Assembly: GCF_010093595.1 (NCBI RefSeq)
Contig: NW_022985444.1
Coordinates: 564,676 to 628,675, forward strand
Length of the DNA stretch: 64,000 nt
Direction: 5' to 3'
Source of the DNA: Mytilinidion resinicola
Taxonomy: Eukaryota; Ascomycota; Dothideomycetes; Mytilinidiales; Mytilinidiaceae
Numbering within the stretch: the stretch's first letter is position 1; each line of letters starts with the position of its first letter. Shown one piece after another: positions 31,938-43,522 of the stretch. The notes under the pieces were generated by a model. It did not search any database. It was not told the DNA's origin and saw only the letters and a program-made list of their open reading frames with translations. The position numbers were made by a program, and so were the translations under genes.

Positions 31938-33248
31938 GCCGAGAGAATGGTGTTATCGAAACATGATGGAGATGAAGCAGATCCCAAGGTTCTCCGCACG
32001 GGACACACTCCTCCGAGATCCCGAATTTCCACCGCTTCACGCTCATTGGATGAATACCAATTCACTTGATTTGAACGAGCTTTGAATTTGAGACAAGGTA
32101 TGAAGAAGACCGAAAGTGAATGTTCATAGAGCTCACACCTCTAGCTTCCTTTTCTCTCAGCTCGTTAATTGTGGCGAACCAACAATAGTGCTCTGCTACT
32201 ATCAAAACACTTATTGAGCAATGTCAAGGTAGGCGTGCCCCGAAACAGCCACACACATGTAGCCTATAAGAAACGAGGATGATGAGCAGGCCTCCCGCTC
32301 AGGCCTCCCATCACCAAAACCCCTCGTCTTCTCCGTCTATGTTGCAACTTTATAGTATTCAAGAAGGTACGCCAAGCTGGTTCTGTGAGGTTTCCCGGCC
32401 TGCTCTAGACAATAGGCTACTTTTGCGGGTAGCGATACGACTCTGTTGAACTGTTTCGGATGGGGGTGAATTACGAATGTACGTTGAGGGCGTTCGACCG
32501 CCGGACGTGCTTACGGTCTGTAGGTTTTCAGTCGGGTAATTGAAATATTCGTCTTTCATGCGCATTCTAGGATCAGATCTCCTCTCCTTACTCTTTCTCT
32601 TGCTCTGCCTCCTATTACACTACATCATAGGATCCTAAAGTCATGACTTACGGTTAGTGGAAGAAGATCACGTGATTATAGTTCCAAATCATTCAATACA
32701 GTAAAAGAGAGCCACCCTTAGTACTCCTTGACTTATAGAGAAACACAAAACTTGTTTTCATTCCATCCTGGGAGATACATTCACAGTGCTTTTGAATTGC
32801 GCTGAGATGATAATGCTAGCGGGAAATTCGTAGCGTCCTAGGCGAGAATTCCCACTTCTGGTTTGCGCGGGGAGCGGATCTCGCAGTACCTGCACAGCTG
32901 CTTCCAGAGTTCGCGATTATCAAGCGGGATTGGTCAAAGTGGAAGGCTATCACGAAGAGACTGAAGAGTGGTGGGGTCTGAGTAGTTGCAGCTGGGGCTT
33001 GTTCGGATTTAAACACCCCACTTTCACACCTCATTCAACGTCATGCACGGTGTCATAAAACCTGGCGACCTCGCCTTCCATTTATAACACGCGTGTTAAG
33101 ATTTATCATCTAAATCCGCTGTAAATCCAATAAGTCCGCTCTAAATTCCATCTACCGTTGCTTTTCAGCATCTGCAGCGCTCAACTTCCGCGAATATTCT
33201 CCTGTCATTCCCTCCACTTCCACTTCAAAAACTTCCAATTTAAACACG
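31938..33248. other. Intergenic stretch, divergent promoters
   Basis: 1.3 kb between the divergent MSS1 and oxidoreductase genes. AT-rich patches around 32580-32780 and 33050-33140. No gene or repeat recognised. Confidence 0.4.
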
Positions 33249-34496
33249 ATGGCACCAAAAGAAATACGGTGGGGTATCCTTGCAACAGGCGGGATTGCCC
33301 GAACCTTCACAAAAGACCTGACAGTCGATCCCACAACTCGAGGCGTAACCAAAGTCAAGCACGTCGTAGTCGCAGCCGCAAGCTCCTCTTCCAAGACACG
33401 CGCCGAGGCCTTCCTGAAAGAGTGCAACTGGCCCAACGCAAAGGCATACGGCTCCTACGAGGAATTCGTCAAAGACCCAAACATCGATGTCATCTACATT
33501 GCAACACCTCACTCCCACCACTACCAGAATGCCATGCTGTGCTTAGAAGCGGGGAAGAACGTGCTTTGCGAGAAGGCGTTCACTGTCAATGCGGCGCAAG
33601 CGAAGAAGCTCGCCGAGAAGGCTCGCGAGAAGAATCTTTGTGAGTAAAAGCTTGATATCACACGGCTAAAGTGTTCTAATTCCCTCGTAGTCCTCATGGA
33701 AGCCGTCTGGACCCGCTGGTTCCCCCTCTCCATCTACGTCCGCGAGCAGATCACCTCCGGCCGCATCGGCACCGTCTACCGCGTCCAAGCTGATCTAAGC
33801 ATGGCCGATAACCCAGACAAGACATACGCCGATGGGAAGAACCGGATGGTCAATCTGGAGCTTGCTGGAGGTGCACAACTCGATCTGGGGATATACGCCT
33901 TGACATGGTGCTTCCAAACACTGTACCACACCCAGCCGGCCAGCGAACGCAAGCCTCCAAAGGTGCAGGCCACCATGAAGCACTTCTCAGTTACCGGATC
34001 AGACGAATCCACGACCGTCCTGCTCACTTTCCCTCGTTCTGAGAAGCTGGGTGGTGATGCGCACGCTGTCGCTATGAGTTCTATTCGCGTTGCTACGGAT
34101 CCGGCGAATGGAATTGCGTCGGGCCCTGCTATTCGGATTCAGGGCGACAAGGGAGAGATCCAGGTCTTCCCTCCAGCATTCAGGCCTGTCGATACGCGCG
34201 TCATTCTCTCTGATGGCACGGTCGAGGACAAGCATTGGGAGCAGCCAGGCCCTGGAAAAGGAAGTGGCTTCTACAACGGTTTCGGAGACACAATACAGCC
34301 GGAAGGTGTGGGCCAAGGTATGTTCTGGGAGGCGGATGAAGCTGCTGTGGCAATTTTTGAGGGCAGGAAGGAGGGGAGCTTCTTAGATCTGGCGGAGAGT
34401 ATCGTGATCATGGAGACTATGGATGAGATACGGAAGCAGGGAGGGCTGAAGTATCCGGATAAGATTGAGACGCTGGATTATCCTGTTGCTCTATAG
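33249..34496 (+). CDS. Gfo/Idh/MocA oxidoreductase, dihydrodiol/D-xylose dehydrogenase type
   Basis: 398 residues from exons 33249-33639 and 33691-34496 (1197 nt). The N-terminal Rossmann domain starts IRWGILATGGIARTFTKDL. The family signature IDVIYIATPHSHHYQNAMLCLEAGKNVLCEKAFTVN contains the EKA/EKP lysine used for catalysis. The second domain shows LMEAVWTRWFPL, GGAQLDLGIYALTW and a C-terminal SIVIMETMDEIRKQGGLKYP. This matches dimeric dihydrodiol dehydrogenase / NADP-dependent D-xylose 1-dehydrogenase. Assignment to the family is firm, the precise substrate is inferred. No cluster partner is adjacent. Confidence 0.9.
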
Positions 34497-35665
34497 ATTG
34501 AGGTCGAATAGGAGAAAATTACAGGAGAAAATTACAGGAGCTCATTTGGAGTGTGTATTTCTTTACCTGATGTTGTGGTTTGAAGTGGTTGGTGATGGGC
34601 TACTTTAGAGGTATACACCTCCCCAAGAGTTGCCTAGTCTCTAATCAATATACGACCTCAAGTTACTCGATTCCGAGCACTTGAAATACAGGATCTGAGT
34701 ATCGTAAGATTATTCGAGATTGTGGCTCCAGGGATACTGCAAGAGTATACAAACCCCCCTGGAAGATGCGTACAGGTAATGGGTCGCGGTTCGGCAAAGT
34801 CCCTAGAAGTCATTTCCTAATTTGAAGTCTAAACACTGTGACCTTGAATGTACCCATTTATATGATGCTCGATCAAAATGGGTACTGACCTAAGTATGCT
34901 ACTGTCTGAGGTCTCCCAACATATCATCCAAAATCGGGACACCAGGCAAGGGCCATCACGTCGCATATCAAGCCGACATCTGTTGAGCCTTTCTGGGTTG
35001 TCTTCGTAACCGTCGGAGGCCCTTTGCTATCTCCTTAAGAATCTATAAGCGGTGTTACACTCCTTACGCTGCAATTCGAGCCGACATTGAATTAGGGTTT
35101 CAACACTAGTATGCCACTATATGGAGTGCTCTGGTATGCTAAATCAGATATGAAACTAAAATAGGAGCTTCGTACCTCCAAATCTGGCCTCATGTTTGAT
35201 ATCTTTGAACAGTTTCATCCTGCTTGACGGCGCCACCAGAGGAGTCACCTCATACCACCTAAAAAAAGGATGATCAGAGTGGATCTTCTGATAAGAAGCC
35301 CACGCTTCGGAGTTGCTTCCGCCATTTTGACATCTTAGTTCGGAACATCGTGAATATGTTGAGTGCTTGGCACAGGTCTCACATACAAACCCATGCAGCA
35401 AAACCCGGTGCCTCGGCATGTGATTATGAAGGGGTAGATGCGGAGTGAATGTGATTGGGGACAAGTCGGTACCAGAAATACAAGACGACGCAGTTCTCAG
35501 CACCCGTGACGACGCGTGCCAGCAGACACATGCTACTTAGCACCTGCACAGCCCAACAACTGCAGTCCAGGTAGGCACCAAGCGGCGGTAAATACCGCCT
35601 CATTCTGCCCTCAAGGGTCCTCTCAACACCATGAACCTACCTATATCTTCAGCTGTTCCTCCAAT
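34497..35665. other. Intergenic stretch, nothing firm
   Basis: About 1.2 kb, AT-rich in the left two-thirds. A minus-strand 115-codon frame (35156-35503) with a few Cys residues is not convincing. No repeat seen. Confidence 0.35.
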
Positions 35666-37386
35666 ATGATTGGAACTTCGACTCCCGAGTATGTGTTCAT
35701 CCGCGCCAGCATCGCCGGGCTACGCGCCATTACCCCTCTCAGCGTCCTATACTGCGGCTTCTGCATTGTGCGCCCTCCTCGATCCATAGTTGGAAAAGTA
35801 CTAGTGGCTTGGGCGGCTATAGAGACGGCCTTCTACTTCCTCGTATACCTACCGCGGAAACACATTCTTCAAAAAGCAGCCGACCATCCTGAGCCTCTGG
35901 ACCCTGAGCACCGCAAAGTGCTGTTTCAGCGATGCTTCTCTACGATACCTGATGCGGAACTGTACCTTTCGAAATGGTTCCTCGGCAGCCCGCTTGAGGA
36001 CATCAAACGCGAAAATATCAAAGACTTCTTCCGCTGGGCCTTTCTGAACACTGCCGACTACGATCCGGCCGACGATGAGGAGCTCGAGACGTATATAACA
36101 GGAGTAGAGAACCTCCTCGGACGCAAGATCGAGCCAGGAAGAGGGCCAGCGAAATGTCTGCGGTTGACGATTGACGAGGTGGATATGATGCACCGGAGTT
36201 TCTTGTGGTACTGCGTAAGCAGCAAATGTCAGATCTCTTCCGCAAGGTCAATACTAAATGATACACAGATCGTTGGCCTAGTCGATGGAGCTACCGCAGT
36301 GCATTTCAAATTCCGGGGATTCAGCCTCTACCGCACGTCTCTCCGCCGCTTCTTCGACGTATTCCCCCTCCGTCCCTTCACCCTCCTCTGCACTCACCAC
36401 TCCCCCGCCGAGCATACCTCATACTGGTACCGCCCGCATACCTCCAAGACCAAACTCCCTGTGCTCTTCATCCACGGCATCGGCATCGGACTATACCCGT
36501 ACGTGCAATTCGTTGCTGAGATCAACCAGTCCGACGATTACGACTCGTCAGATGGCGATGTCGGGATAATTGCCGTGGAAATCATGCCTATATGCATGCG
36601 GATCACGCCCGCAGCTCTAGCGAAGGAGGCCATGTGCATGGAAATTAACAGCATTCTCGAAAAGCATGGTTGGAACAAGTTTGTTCTAGTATCACACTCG
36701 TATGTCTCCTAATCCTCAACACCGTGGCTCATGGAATTGCAACTAACCCCGCGTAAAGCTACGGCACCGTCATTTCAACCCACCTCCTCCAAAACCCAAT
36801 TGTCGCGCCCAAAATTGGCCCAATTCTCCTCATCGACCCTGTCACTTTTCTCCTCCATCTGCCGGACGTGGCCTACAACTTCGTAAGTTCCCCGTCTACT
36901 CCCACTCCTACTATCTTCCCCTATCATTAGACTGACTGGTCATAAACCCAGACCGCCCGCAAACCCAGCACCGCCAACGAGCACCAACTCTACTACCTCG
37001 CGTCTAAAGACATGGGCGTCGCGCACACCCTCTCGCGTCACTTCTTCTGGAACGAAAACATCCTCTGGCTCGAGGACATCGTAGACCACAATGTCACCGT
37101 GTCTCTAAGTGGCCGCGATCTGATCGTCAATACTGAGGCTGTGGGGCGGTACCTCGTTGGTGCGTCGTCTGATGGTAGTGCGAGCGGTTGGAGTGATGAT
37201 GATGGGGGGTGGAAGCAGGAGCCGTGGATTGGGGAGGGCTTAGATGTACTGTGGTGGCCACAGGCGGATCATGCGCAGGTGTTTGATATGGTGCGGGCGA
37301 GGAAGAAATTGGTGAAGGTTGTTAAGAAGTATGTGAGGAATGGGAAGGGATCGAATGGGACTGCATACGGGTCTATTCAAGGCTGA
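35666..37386 (+). CDS. Alpha/beta hydrolase, membrane-anchored
   Basis: 512 residues from exons 35666-36214, 36269-36699, 36759-36882 and 36952-37386 (1539 nt). Start at MIGTSTPEYVFIRAS; the longer frame from 35516 reads through non-conserved leader sequence. Two hydrophobic segments near the N-terminus (ITPLSVLYCGFCIV and VLVAWAAIETAFYFLVYL) suggest membrane anchoring. The hydrolase core has LPVLFIHGIGIGLYPYVQF (oxyanion-hole HG motif), the nucleophile elbow VSHSYGT (split by an intron at the Ser codon), ILLIDPVTFLLHLPDVAYNF, and a C-terminal WWPQADHAQVF providing the likely catalytic His. Family of fungal hydrolases of unknown substrate; lipid ester hydrolysis is plausible. Confidence 0.85.
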
Positions 37387-37675
37387 ACTTGGTTTCTGTC
37401 TCGGCGTTGGGATAGATGAGAGGTGACGAACATACCCGTAAGGTATAGAGCAGAGAGGTTGTGCGGTGAGATGAAGTCACGAGCCAGGCTTTTTCAAGAG
37501 GACCGCGCTCCTCAATGCAATTCCAATTCCAATCCCAATTTCAGCTTCAATCCGATGCCGTCATCGATCAATCTCTCTCCATCTCACACCCTTTCAACTC
37601 AAACCCTTCTACTCATCTCATCTCAGCCCACCCCTACCTTACGCATCACACCGCTCTCAACCACAGCATCTCAAA

Positions 37676-38470
37676 ATGTGCACTCCACGCCCCTGCGTGC
37701 CTCGGAACACTCCCACTCACGAATCCCTCGAACTCACCGTCCTCCCGGACCCTCGCACCAACCCCGCCCGCCGCAAGCGCCTCCAAAAGCGGTCCGCCGT
37801 CCCATTCGACATTGTGTCGCCAGGCAAGCACATGGACAGGCCCCTCGCCTCCCCCATCCGCCCTTCGCCCGCGCCAACGCTCGTGGCCAGGAACTGGGAC
37901 AATGGGGAGAATCGCCGGCCGAGCCAAACCTACGGACGCAGTCTCCCACCAACGAGCCCAGTATCTCCGCTGCCGCCGATCCTCTCGCGCGTGAGGGAGT
38001 CTGAAGAGGGAATCCTGCGCGCTAGCGACGCTGCCTTCCCGCCCTCCTTCCGCTCTACCTCTTCGTTCTCGCTCCTCGGCCCGGACCTCCCACGGTTGGT
38101 GAGGAACCCGCCGTCGCTGCCGAGCACGGCGCCTCTACCGTCTTTTGTCGGTCCGACGGTGTGGATGCGGAGGGAGGTTGAGCGGGGGCATGCGATGGTG
38201 CCGAGAGAGCAGGGAGGTGGGGGGGATGGTGGGAGCGGGAGACGAAAAGAGAATGTTAGGCCCGGGGGTGGGGAGGACGAGCTTGAAGAGGGGATGGTGC
38301 GCATTCCTATCACGCCGCGGAAAATTAAGGGGAGAGGGAGGCTAGGGACGATTCGGGAGGCGAGTCGCGGAGAGAGGGGGTGGGGGGATGGGGGGATGGA
38401 AGTGTGTTTGGGTGAGGGTGAGAAGATGAGGGGAGAAGGGATGGGATGGGAAGTGGTGAAAAGGGATTAG
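37676..38470 (+). CDS. Hypothetical disordered protein
   Basis: Single-exon 264-residue frame, Pro/Ser-rich in the first half (PLASPIRPSPAPTL, LPPTSPVSPLPPILSRV) and Gly/Glu/Arg-rich in the second. The short segments GMVRIPITPRKIKGRGRLGTI and RSAVPFDIVSPGKHM look like linear motifs (phosphosites near Ser/Thr-Pro). No domain recognised. Its length, start context and the absence of a better frame favour a real gene, but compositional bias could produce such an ORF by chance; minus-strand shadows are also open. Confidence 0.5.
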   Translation: MCTPRPCVPRNTPTHESLELTVLPDPRTNPARRKRLQKRSAVPFDIVSPGKHMDRPLASPIRPSPAPTLVARNWDNGENRRPSQTYGRSLPPTSPVSPLPPILSRVRESEEGILRASDAAFPPSFRSTSSFSLLGPDLPRLVRNPPSLPSTAPLPSFVGPTVWMRREVERGHAMVPREQGGGGDGGSGRRKENVRPGGGEDELEEGMVRIPITPRKIKGRGRLGTIREASRGERGWGDGGMEVCLGEGEKMRGEGMGWEVVKRD

Positions 38471-38970
38471 ATGGGGTGGATGGATAGTGCAGTGCTGGTT
38501 TGGCGTGGATGGCTGATTGGATGCGAGGGGGCAAGGGCAATTGTGCTGTATGGGAGGTGAATGCACGGTTTTTCAGTGGTTCTGAGGACGTCCGACGGTG
38601 ATAAAGCTATGTTGGAAGGCAGTCCAGCCATTAGCCTGATTTACGAGGTGATGATCTTTACATCGTCTACTGGCTCTTATTGATCTGTTGGGGGACGTCA
38701 GACAGCAGCGTAGCGATGTCAGTGGGTTTCTTAACCGAGCTCGATATGGGAGCATACGGTTGATGTCATATTTCTACGACTTCAGATCATGACAGAGGAT
38801 TTGGGAGTATTAAGTACATTCTCGAGTTGTTGTGACTGCTCTAGAGAACCTATTTCCTACAAAACCAACTATTGTACATCTTTTGGCGTCAAAGACACAC
38901 GCTTCGACCATCATCTTACACCACGTCTACTGAACCTTCCACAATCTTTCTCCTTTACTACATGTAGCGC
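38471..38970. other. Intergenic stretch between convergent genes
   Basis: 500 bp of presumed 3' flanks. Nothing recognised. Confidence 0.4.
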
Positions 38971-40485
38971 CTACGACGTCTCTTCCGGGTGGGCCTCCAA
39001 GTACTCTACTACTGCTTGTTCCGCCTTAAGCTTCCTCGCCTCGTGCCGAAATGCTTCTTCCTTGGCCTGCCACATTTTGGCCCTGGCTACAGCCTCCTCC
39101 CGCTTGACCGCGGCAAGTTGAGCTTCATACCGGAGCTGGTTGAGGCTTCGACGCTGCGGCGCTGGCATAGACCGCCGCGCAATCTGATTTCCAGCCTGAT
39201 TCAGCAGTCGATCGCCTTCATCGTCCTGAATCGAGGCAGTCTGCATGGTGGTCGCAAGGTCATCGGCTGGTTCGGGGGCGTTCTGGAGCTGCATCATGGC
39301 ACTCCGAGTCAGTCTGGAAGCTTGTCTAATCTGCAGGTTCGCTGTAGTAGTGGCGGCGGAAGCCTTGACTTGCTTAGCCTTTCTTGAGGCGCTTGCATTG
39401 GGCTGTGAATCCGCCTTGCGTTTGCCCTTGTTCTGCGGGAACGTCCTCTGAGCCTGGGCTGCTTCGTTCTCGTCTACGGGTAGGGAATTGTGAGAAGAAT
39501 TGTGAGAAGAATAGGCTTCGGTGTTGGAAGACGCCGGAGAAAGATCGATGGATGACGTGGTAGTGTTAGGAATCGGACGCTCGGAGGGTCCGGCCTGTCC
39601 GGAAGGTTCGAGGTTGTCAGGCTGTTCGAGGTCGGCAGAAGGTTTGTTGTCATATGAGAACGTGAATTCGAATGTGCGCCCGTATTTCCCCTTCACCGCC
39701 CGGAAGCGGGTGTTCTCGGTGTGGTTGTCGGTTCTGGTGACTGCGTTCACCATCTCCATGCTGTCGGTTGTCAGGCTGACGTAGTCCAATAGGCATGAGG
39801 TGGTTCTTACTGTGTGTAGCACGGAGTGTGGTGATGCAGACTCTCTGCAGTCGACTGGTTCGGGGCGTCTAGATCCCTTCCGTTCTTCATGGAACCGTAC
39901 ATGCGCCTCGGAATCTCAGATTCATCCAGGAACCCGTGTTGCAGGGTCACTGTGATCTTCCCCATGTATCGCTTATGGAAGATGCCTATGTTCCTATCAG
40001 GAACTTCCAGCCCCTCGTCTGAATATCTGTTAGCGTGTCGTCTGCTATTGCTAGGTATTTCATGTACACATACCAATGATGAACTCCCGGAAGAAGAATG
40101 CTGACTCGGCGAGCTCTCCGCTCGGCCTCTCGACGACGGTGTCAGAGATGACCATGCTGCGTGGTGCCGTGGTACCGGTCCACATCTGGTTGGGAATGAA
40201 GCGCTCTTCCAGGAGGGTCCAAGCCCGCTTCTGTCTCTGATCCCCCTTGTTTCCATCGATGAGGATGGAAACGAGGATTCCGGTTGCGTGGCTCCTGTTT
40301 TGTGGCACGCTCACCTTGATGCCATATCTTTGCCCTAGTTCTATCTTGATGCCGCAGCTGATTGACTCGTCCCGAAATAAGCGCCGGTCATCTGAGTCAA
40401 ACCCAGTAGTGACATTGGCTTCTTCGTATGGCTTGTTTGTGCCTACATTGAAGATCTGCACCTGGTAACCGCTTGCATTGATCAT
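38971..40485 (-). CDS. Uncharacterised protein with C-terminal coiled coil
   Basis: 469 residues from exons 40074-40485, 39811-40018 and 38971-39760 (1410 nt, in frame). The second intron is taken as 39761-39810 because it has a CTGAC branch-like site and a normal 50-bp length; an alternative AG 15 nt earlier would add five residues. The N-terminal half is globular (INASGYQVQIFNVGTNKPYE, GILVSILIDGNKGDQRQKRAW, RNIGIFHKRYMGKITVTLQH), reminiscent of fungal proteins of the DUF7918 type, but I am not sure. The middle is Ser/Asn-rich and disordered, with a KGKRKADSQ basic patch. The C-terminus is a strongly predicted helix (RYEAQLAAVKREEAVARAKM, AKEEAFRHEARKLKAEQAVV). Confidence 0.75.
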
Positions 40486-40899
40486 AGTGCTTGAGTGGGT
40501 AAAGAATGCAAGCTTGTTTGGCGGCGTTGGTGGGTGGCAGAGTGCGAAGAGAGGTGGACTGCGTAAAAGGTCCGTCGTTTGTAGGCTTGAGAGGCTTGTG
40601 GTAGTGAGTGGAAGACTCCCTTATCCTCTAACGCACCCGATGTGTGAAGCCGGCGCTTCGCGTACTAAGGGCAGAACGTAAGGCAGAGAGGAGTCGAAGG
40701 ACGAGAGGCTAGTCCAGTAGGTGTGAGTGGAGGCTGATGTTGAAAACTCGTGTGTTCGATGGAGGCCGAGCAACTATCTAGTTGACTGAAGAAAGGAACG
40801 GCGTATAGTATATCCGTTAACTGATCTAAGTTAAGAAGCCAATGAGGTCTCGACACTAGGAGTTGGTGAACGAGAAGAAAGCGAAACTGGCCTAACTCA
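40486..40899. other. Intergenic stretch upstream of the coiled-coil protein gene
   Basis: Presumed promoter region of the minus-strand gene; nothing else recognised. Confidence 0.4.
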
Positions 40900-41130
40900 C
40901 TCTAACAGCGTGTTGACGCCCCGCTCCGCGACTTGTAAGGCAGAAAATTCCAATAGTAATTCTGCATGAGTGCCCAGCCCAGCTGGAGACTGTTCCCGAA
41001 ATTGCAATCGAAGCGGTATGGGGCATAGAACAGGAATGTTGGTATTCTCTCGAACATATCTGATGGTGGCGACCTCGCTGTACACTTCATACCTGGGTAG
41101 TGCCGACTCACCCATTCTCTGCAATTTGAT
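40900..41130 (-). pseudogene. Relic of an APH-family phosphotransferase
   Basis: Short remnant of a fungal aminoglycoside-phosphotransferase-like (APH) kinase. One frame reads YSEVATIRYVRENTNIPVL and homology continues in another frame as DCNFGNSLQLGWALMQ, matching the typical N-lobe block of these proteins (EVATIRYxRxxTxIPVPxxxAxD...GxxxxLME). The frames are offset, neither side continues into the rest of the domain, and no HGD catalytic loop is present. Clearly a fragment. Confidence 0.55.
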
Positions 41131-41239
41131 CTCCTGATTGTAGAGAACTAAAAACTCTAAACAAATATCGACGACTCAGAGATGAAAAAGCATCGAAAGC
41201 AAGACACCCACAATCATATGATGACCATCCTCCCTCAAA

Positions 41240-42540
41240 CTACACCACATTTTCATCATTCTTCGCTTCTTCTTTCACCTCCGTATGTGACGCGACTGGA
41301 GTAACCGCGTTATCCGCTGCGTTCGTTGTTGGCTTCGACTTACTCAAATACTTCCCAATATAGCCCCTCGAACCCCAAAGATGAAATGGATCCAATGCCC
41401 CAGCCCAAACCGGCCTCTTGTTCGCCTTCTTCTCCGCCCTGAGTCTCTCGAGCTCTTCGTCCGACATGTCCCAGAACTGCGTTTCTTTATCCCTGCCTTT
41501 GATCAAGCCCCACACATCGAAGGGATCAAACATGGTAACGATCCACGGCCGATCATCTGCCCAGCCTGGTCCGCGACGCTCGGTGACGCCGTCGCGGTCC
41601 AGGAACCGGCTATTGGAGGACGGGAGCCGCTTTCCAGGGTGCCAGATGTTCAGAAGAAGCGTATTGACAAACATGATGGATGCTTCGAAGACCCAGAAGT
41701 AAGCTTCGTTCTGGTAGACCTTTCCCTGCCATCCTTCAACGTACTCCACGATGCGGTAGATGCAGCGGATCGTGATGATGGTCGCGCTTACGTACAGGAC
41801 GTAGAGAACGGTTCGGAGTTTCTTGGAGAGGACGTTGGCCTTTTGAGCGCGGTGTTGGAACATGGCAGCCATGAGACCGAAAGCTCCAAAGAGACAAGCT
41901 TGCAGGATCAAGGATGCTTTTACGAGATTCGCGCCTACTTGGCGTTGTTTGTCGGTCATGGTGGAGTTTGCCATGCGCCAAGCGCCTTGAGCGATGAGGA
42001 TTTCGCAGACGGCGTCGAGGCCGACAAAGGTGGTTACGACGCGGCCAGGATGCATGGGTGAGAGATAGGGTATGTAATAGAGTATTCGCGATAGGATGAA
42101 GTAATTGATGAGGGCGTACACTGGTCTGCGAATTCCTATTCAGTAATTGCTATGCTATTAAGTTGGTTACACTTACGGTCCAGACATGATTAAAACAACG
42201 CTCGCGATCATAACAGCGAGATTATCCGTATTGTATGCGCCGTATTCGCGAGTGATGAAGCCCGAAATCATCAAGAGCGCTGCCCATGGTAGGAGAATGG
42301 TCGTTCTCCATGATTTATAGCGACTATATGGATTAGTTGATATAGTAGACCTCGAACAGTGCTGAGAACTCACATGGTCTGCCACGCGTGAATGATGCCC
42401 GAGATAAGAAAGAGGACGATGAACACGATTGGAGCGACTTTGTTAGGAGCATAGTACCAAATGCTTCCAGGTGCTGTTACTAGTTAGCATGTAAAGTCGT
42501 AGACAATGAAGAGGATCTTACAATAGTCTCCTAAGCCCAT
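41240..42540 (-). CDS. RTA1-family membrane protein
   Basis: 383 residues from exons 42522-42540, 42374-42473, 42177-42323 and 41240-42125 (1152 nt, in frame). Seven hydrophobic spans, starting with APNKVAPIVFIVLFLISGIIHAW and including TTILLPWAALLMISGFITREYG, VYALINYFILSRILYYIPYL and IMFVNTLLLNIWHPGK. The YRIVEYVEGWQGKVYQNEAYFWVFEASIM block (quoted here in two parts: RIVEYVEGWQG and NEAYFWVFEA) is the RTA1 signature. RTA1-like proteins are fungal plasma-membrane proteins linked to lipid translocation and 7-aminocholesterol or azole tolerance (family knowledge). The C-terminal 110 residues are hydrophilic and cytosolic, ending in a Lys/Glu-rich tail. Confidence 0.88.
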
Positions 42541-43522
42541 GGCGAGTGTTCTTGACAGATTAGGGTGCTAGTGAAACAAGATGAGAGTAACTATTTGGTG
42601 CTCTTTACTCTGTGGACGGAGGGCTGATATGTACAAAAAAGAGAAGACAGGCCAATTATGTATGCGTGCAATGAGCCGGCGCATCTCGTGGTGAGATGAG
42701 GCTTCTAGGAGGTCTGCTGAATTAATATACTGTAGCAGATTAGCTAGTACAGAGACGCGTATCGGGATCTGAGGCTGTGTCTGAAACTCGCCGCAGGCAG
42801 AAAGCCATTCTCATTGATGGCCCTATCACGATGCGGTCTACTATTAGATTTAGCATTAATCCATGGCTAAGGCAACAGCTATGTTCTAAGAGGCAGGGCT
42901 AGGGGTGCTCGTTACGCGGGATGAATTCGGAGAGAAGCATGAAAGCGAGGAATGCGAAGATCTTGCGTTTGGCGAGGCGATAAGGCACAATTGGCCTGCC
43001 TTACGCACAAGGCACTGCGCGAGGCTGAATCTAGAGGGCAAGCGACACGAGAATACGAGACGACGGAATAGGTGGCTGATGTTTCTTGCACAGGAATGGC
43101 GGCAAGATGCAAGGTCACGCGCAAAATTATGCAACTTTCAAGTCCGATTGAATGGACTGAGTGGTAAGTGAGATCGGTGGCTACTCCGTCTTTGAGCATG
43201 GCCGCGAGGCTGTGAAAGGCAGAGGATGAAGATGAAAGAGAGTACTCCTAACGTAATCGGAGCTGGTTAAACCGTCAACGCTATTCCCGCGATTAGATTT
43301 TCCAGACTAATCCAAGAATGGCGGCATGTCTTGGCGCAGGATTTCACGGAGACGACGTCCACTCGCCTTCAACCTCCTATCTCAACATTCGATTATTCGA
43401 AACGCCACAAATTCACTCAAGGCATACTCGGCCTTGTATAGCGCCTCTTGATGCATGCTGCGGTCGGCCATGCACCTCAACCTCACTTTATTGCATAGAC
43501 CCAAGTCATAACCGCTGATGTG
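42541..43522. other. Intergenic stretch, divergent promoters of the RTA1-family gene and TRS130
   Basis: About 980 bp, no recognisable gene, RNA or repeat; short unsupported ORFs only. Confidence 0.4.

Noticed and set aside
35156..35503. 115-codon minus-strand ORF with a CETC...CSELRC cysteine cluster
   Set aside because: Composition is somewhat protein-like, but there is no recognised domain, no supporting context, and it sits in the hydrolase promoter region. Left open rather than annotated.
39776..39810. 35-bp intron alternative in the coiled-coil protein gene
   Set aside because: Too short for a typical fungal intron; the AG 15 nt further on keeps the same frame and leaves a branch-like CTGAC.
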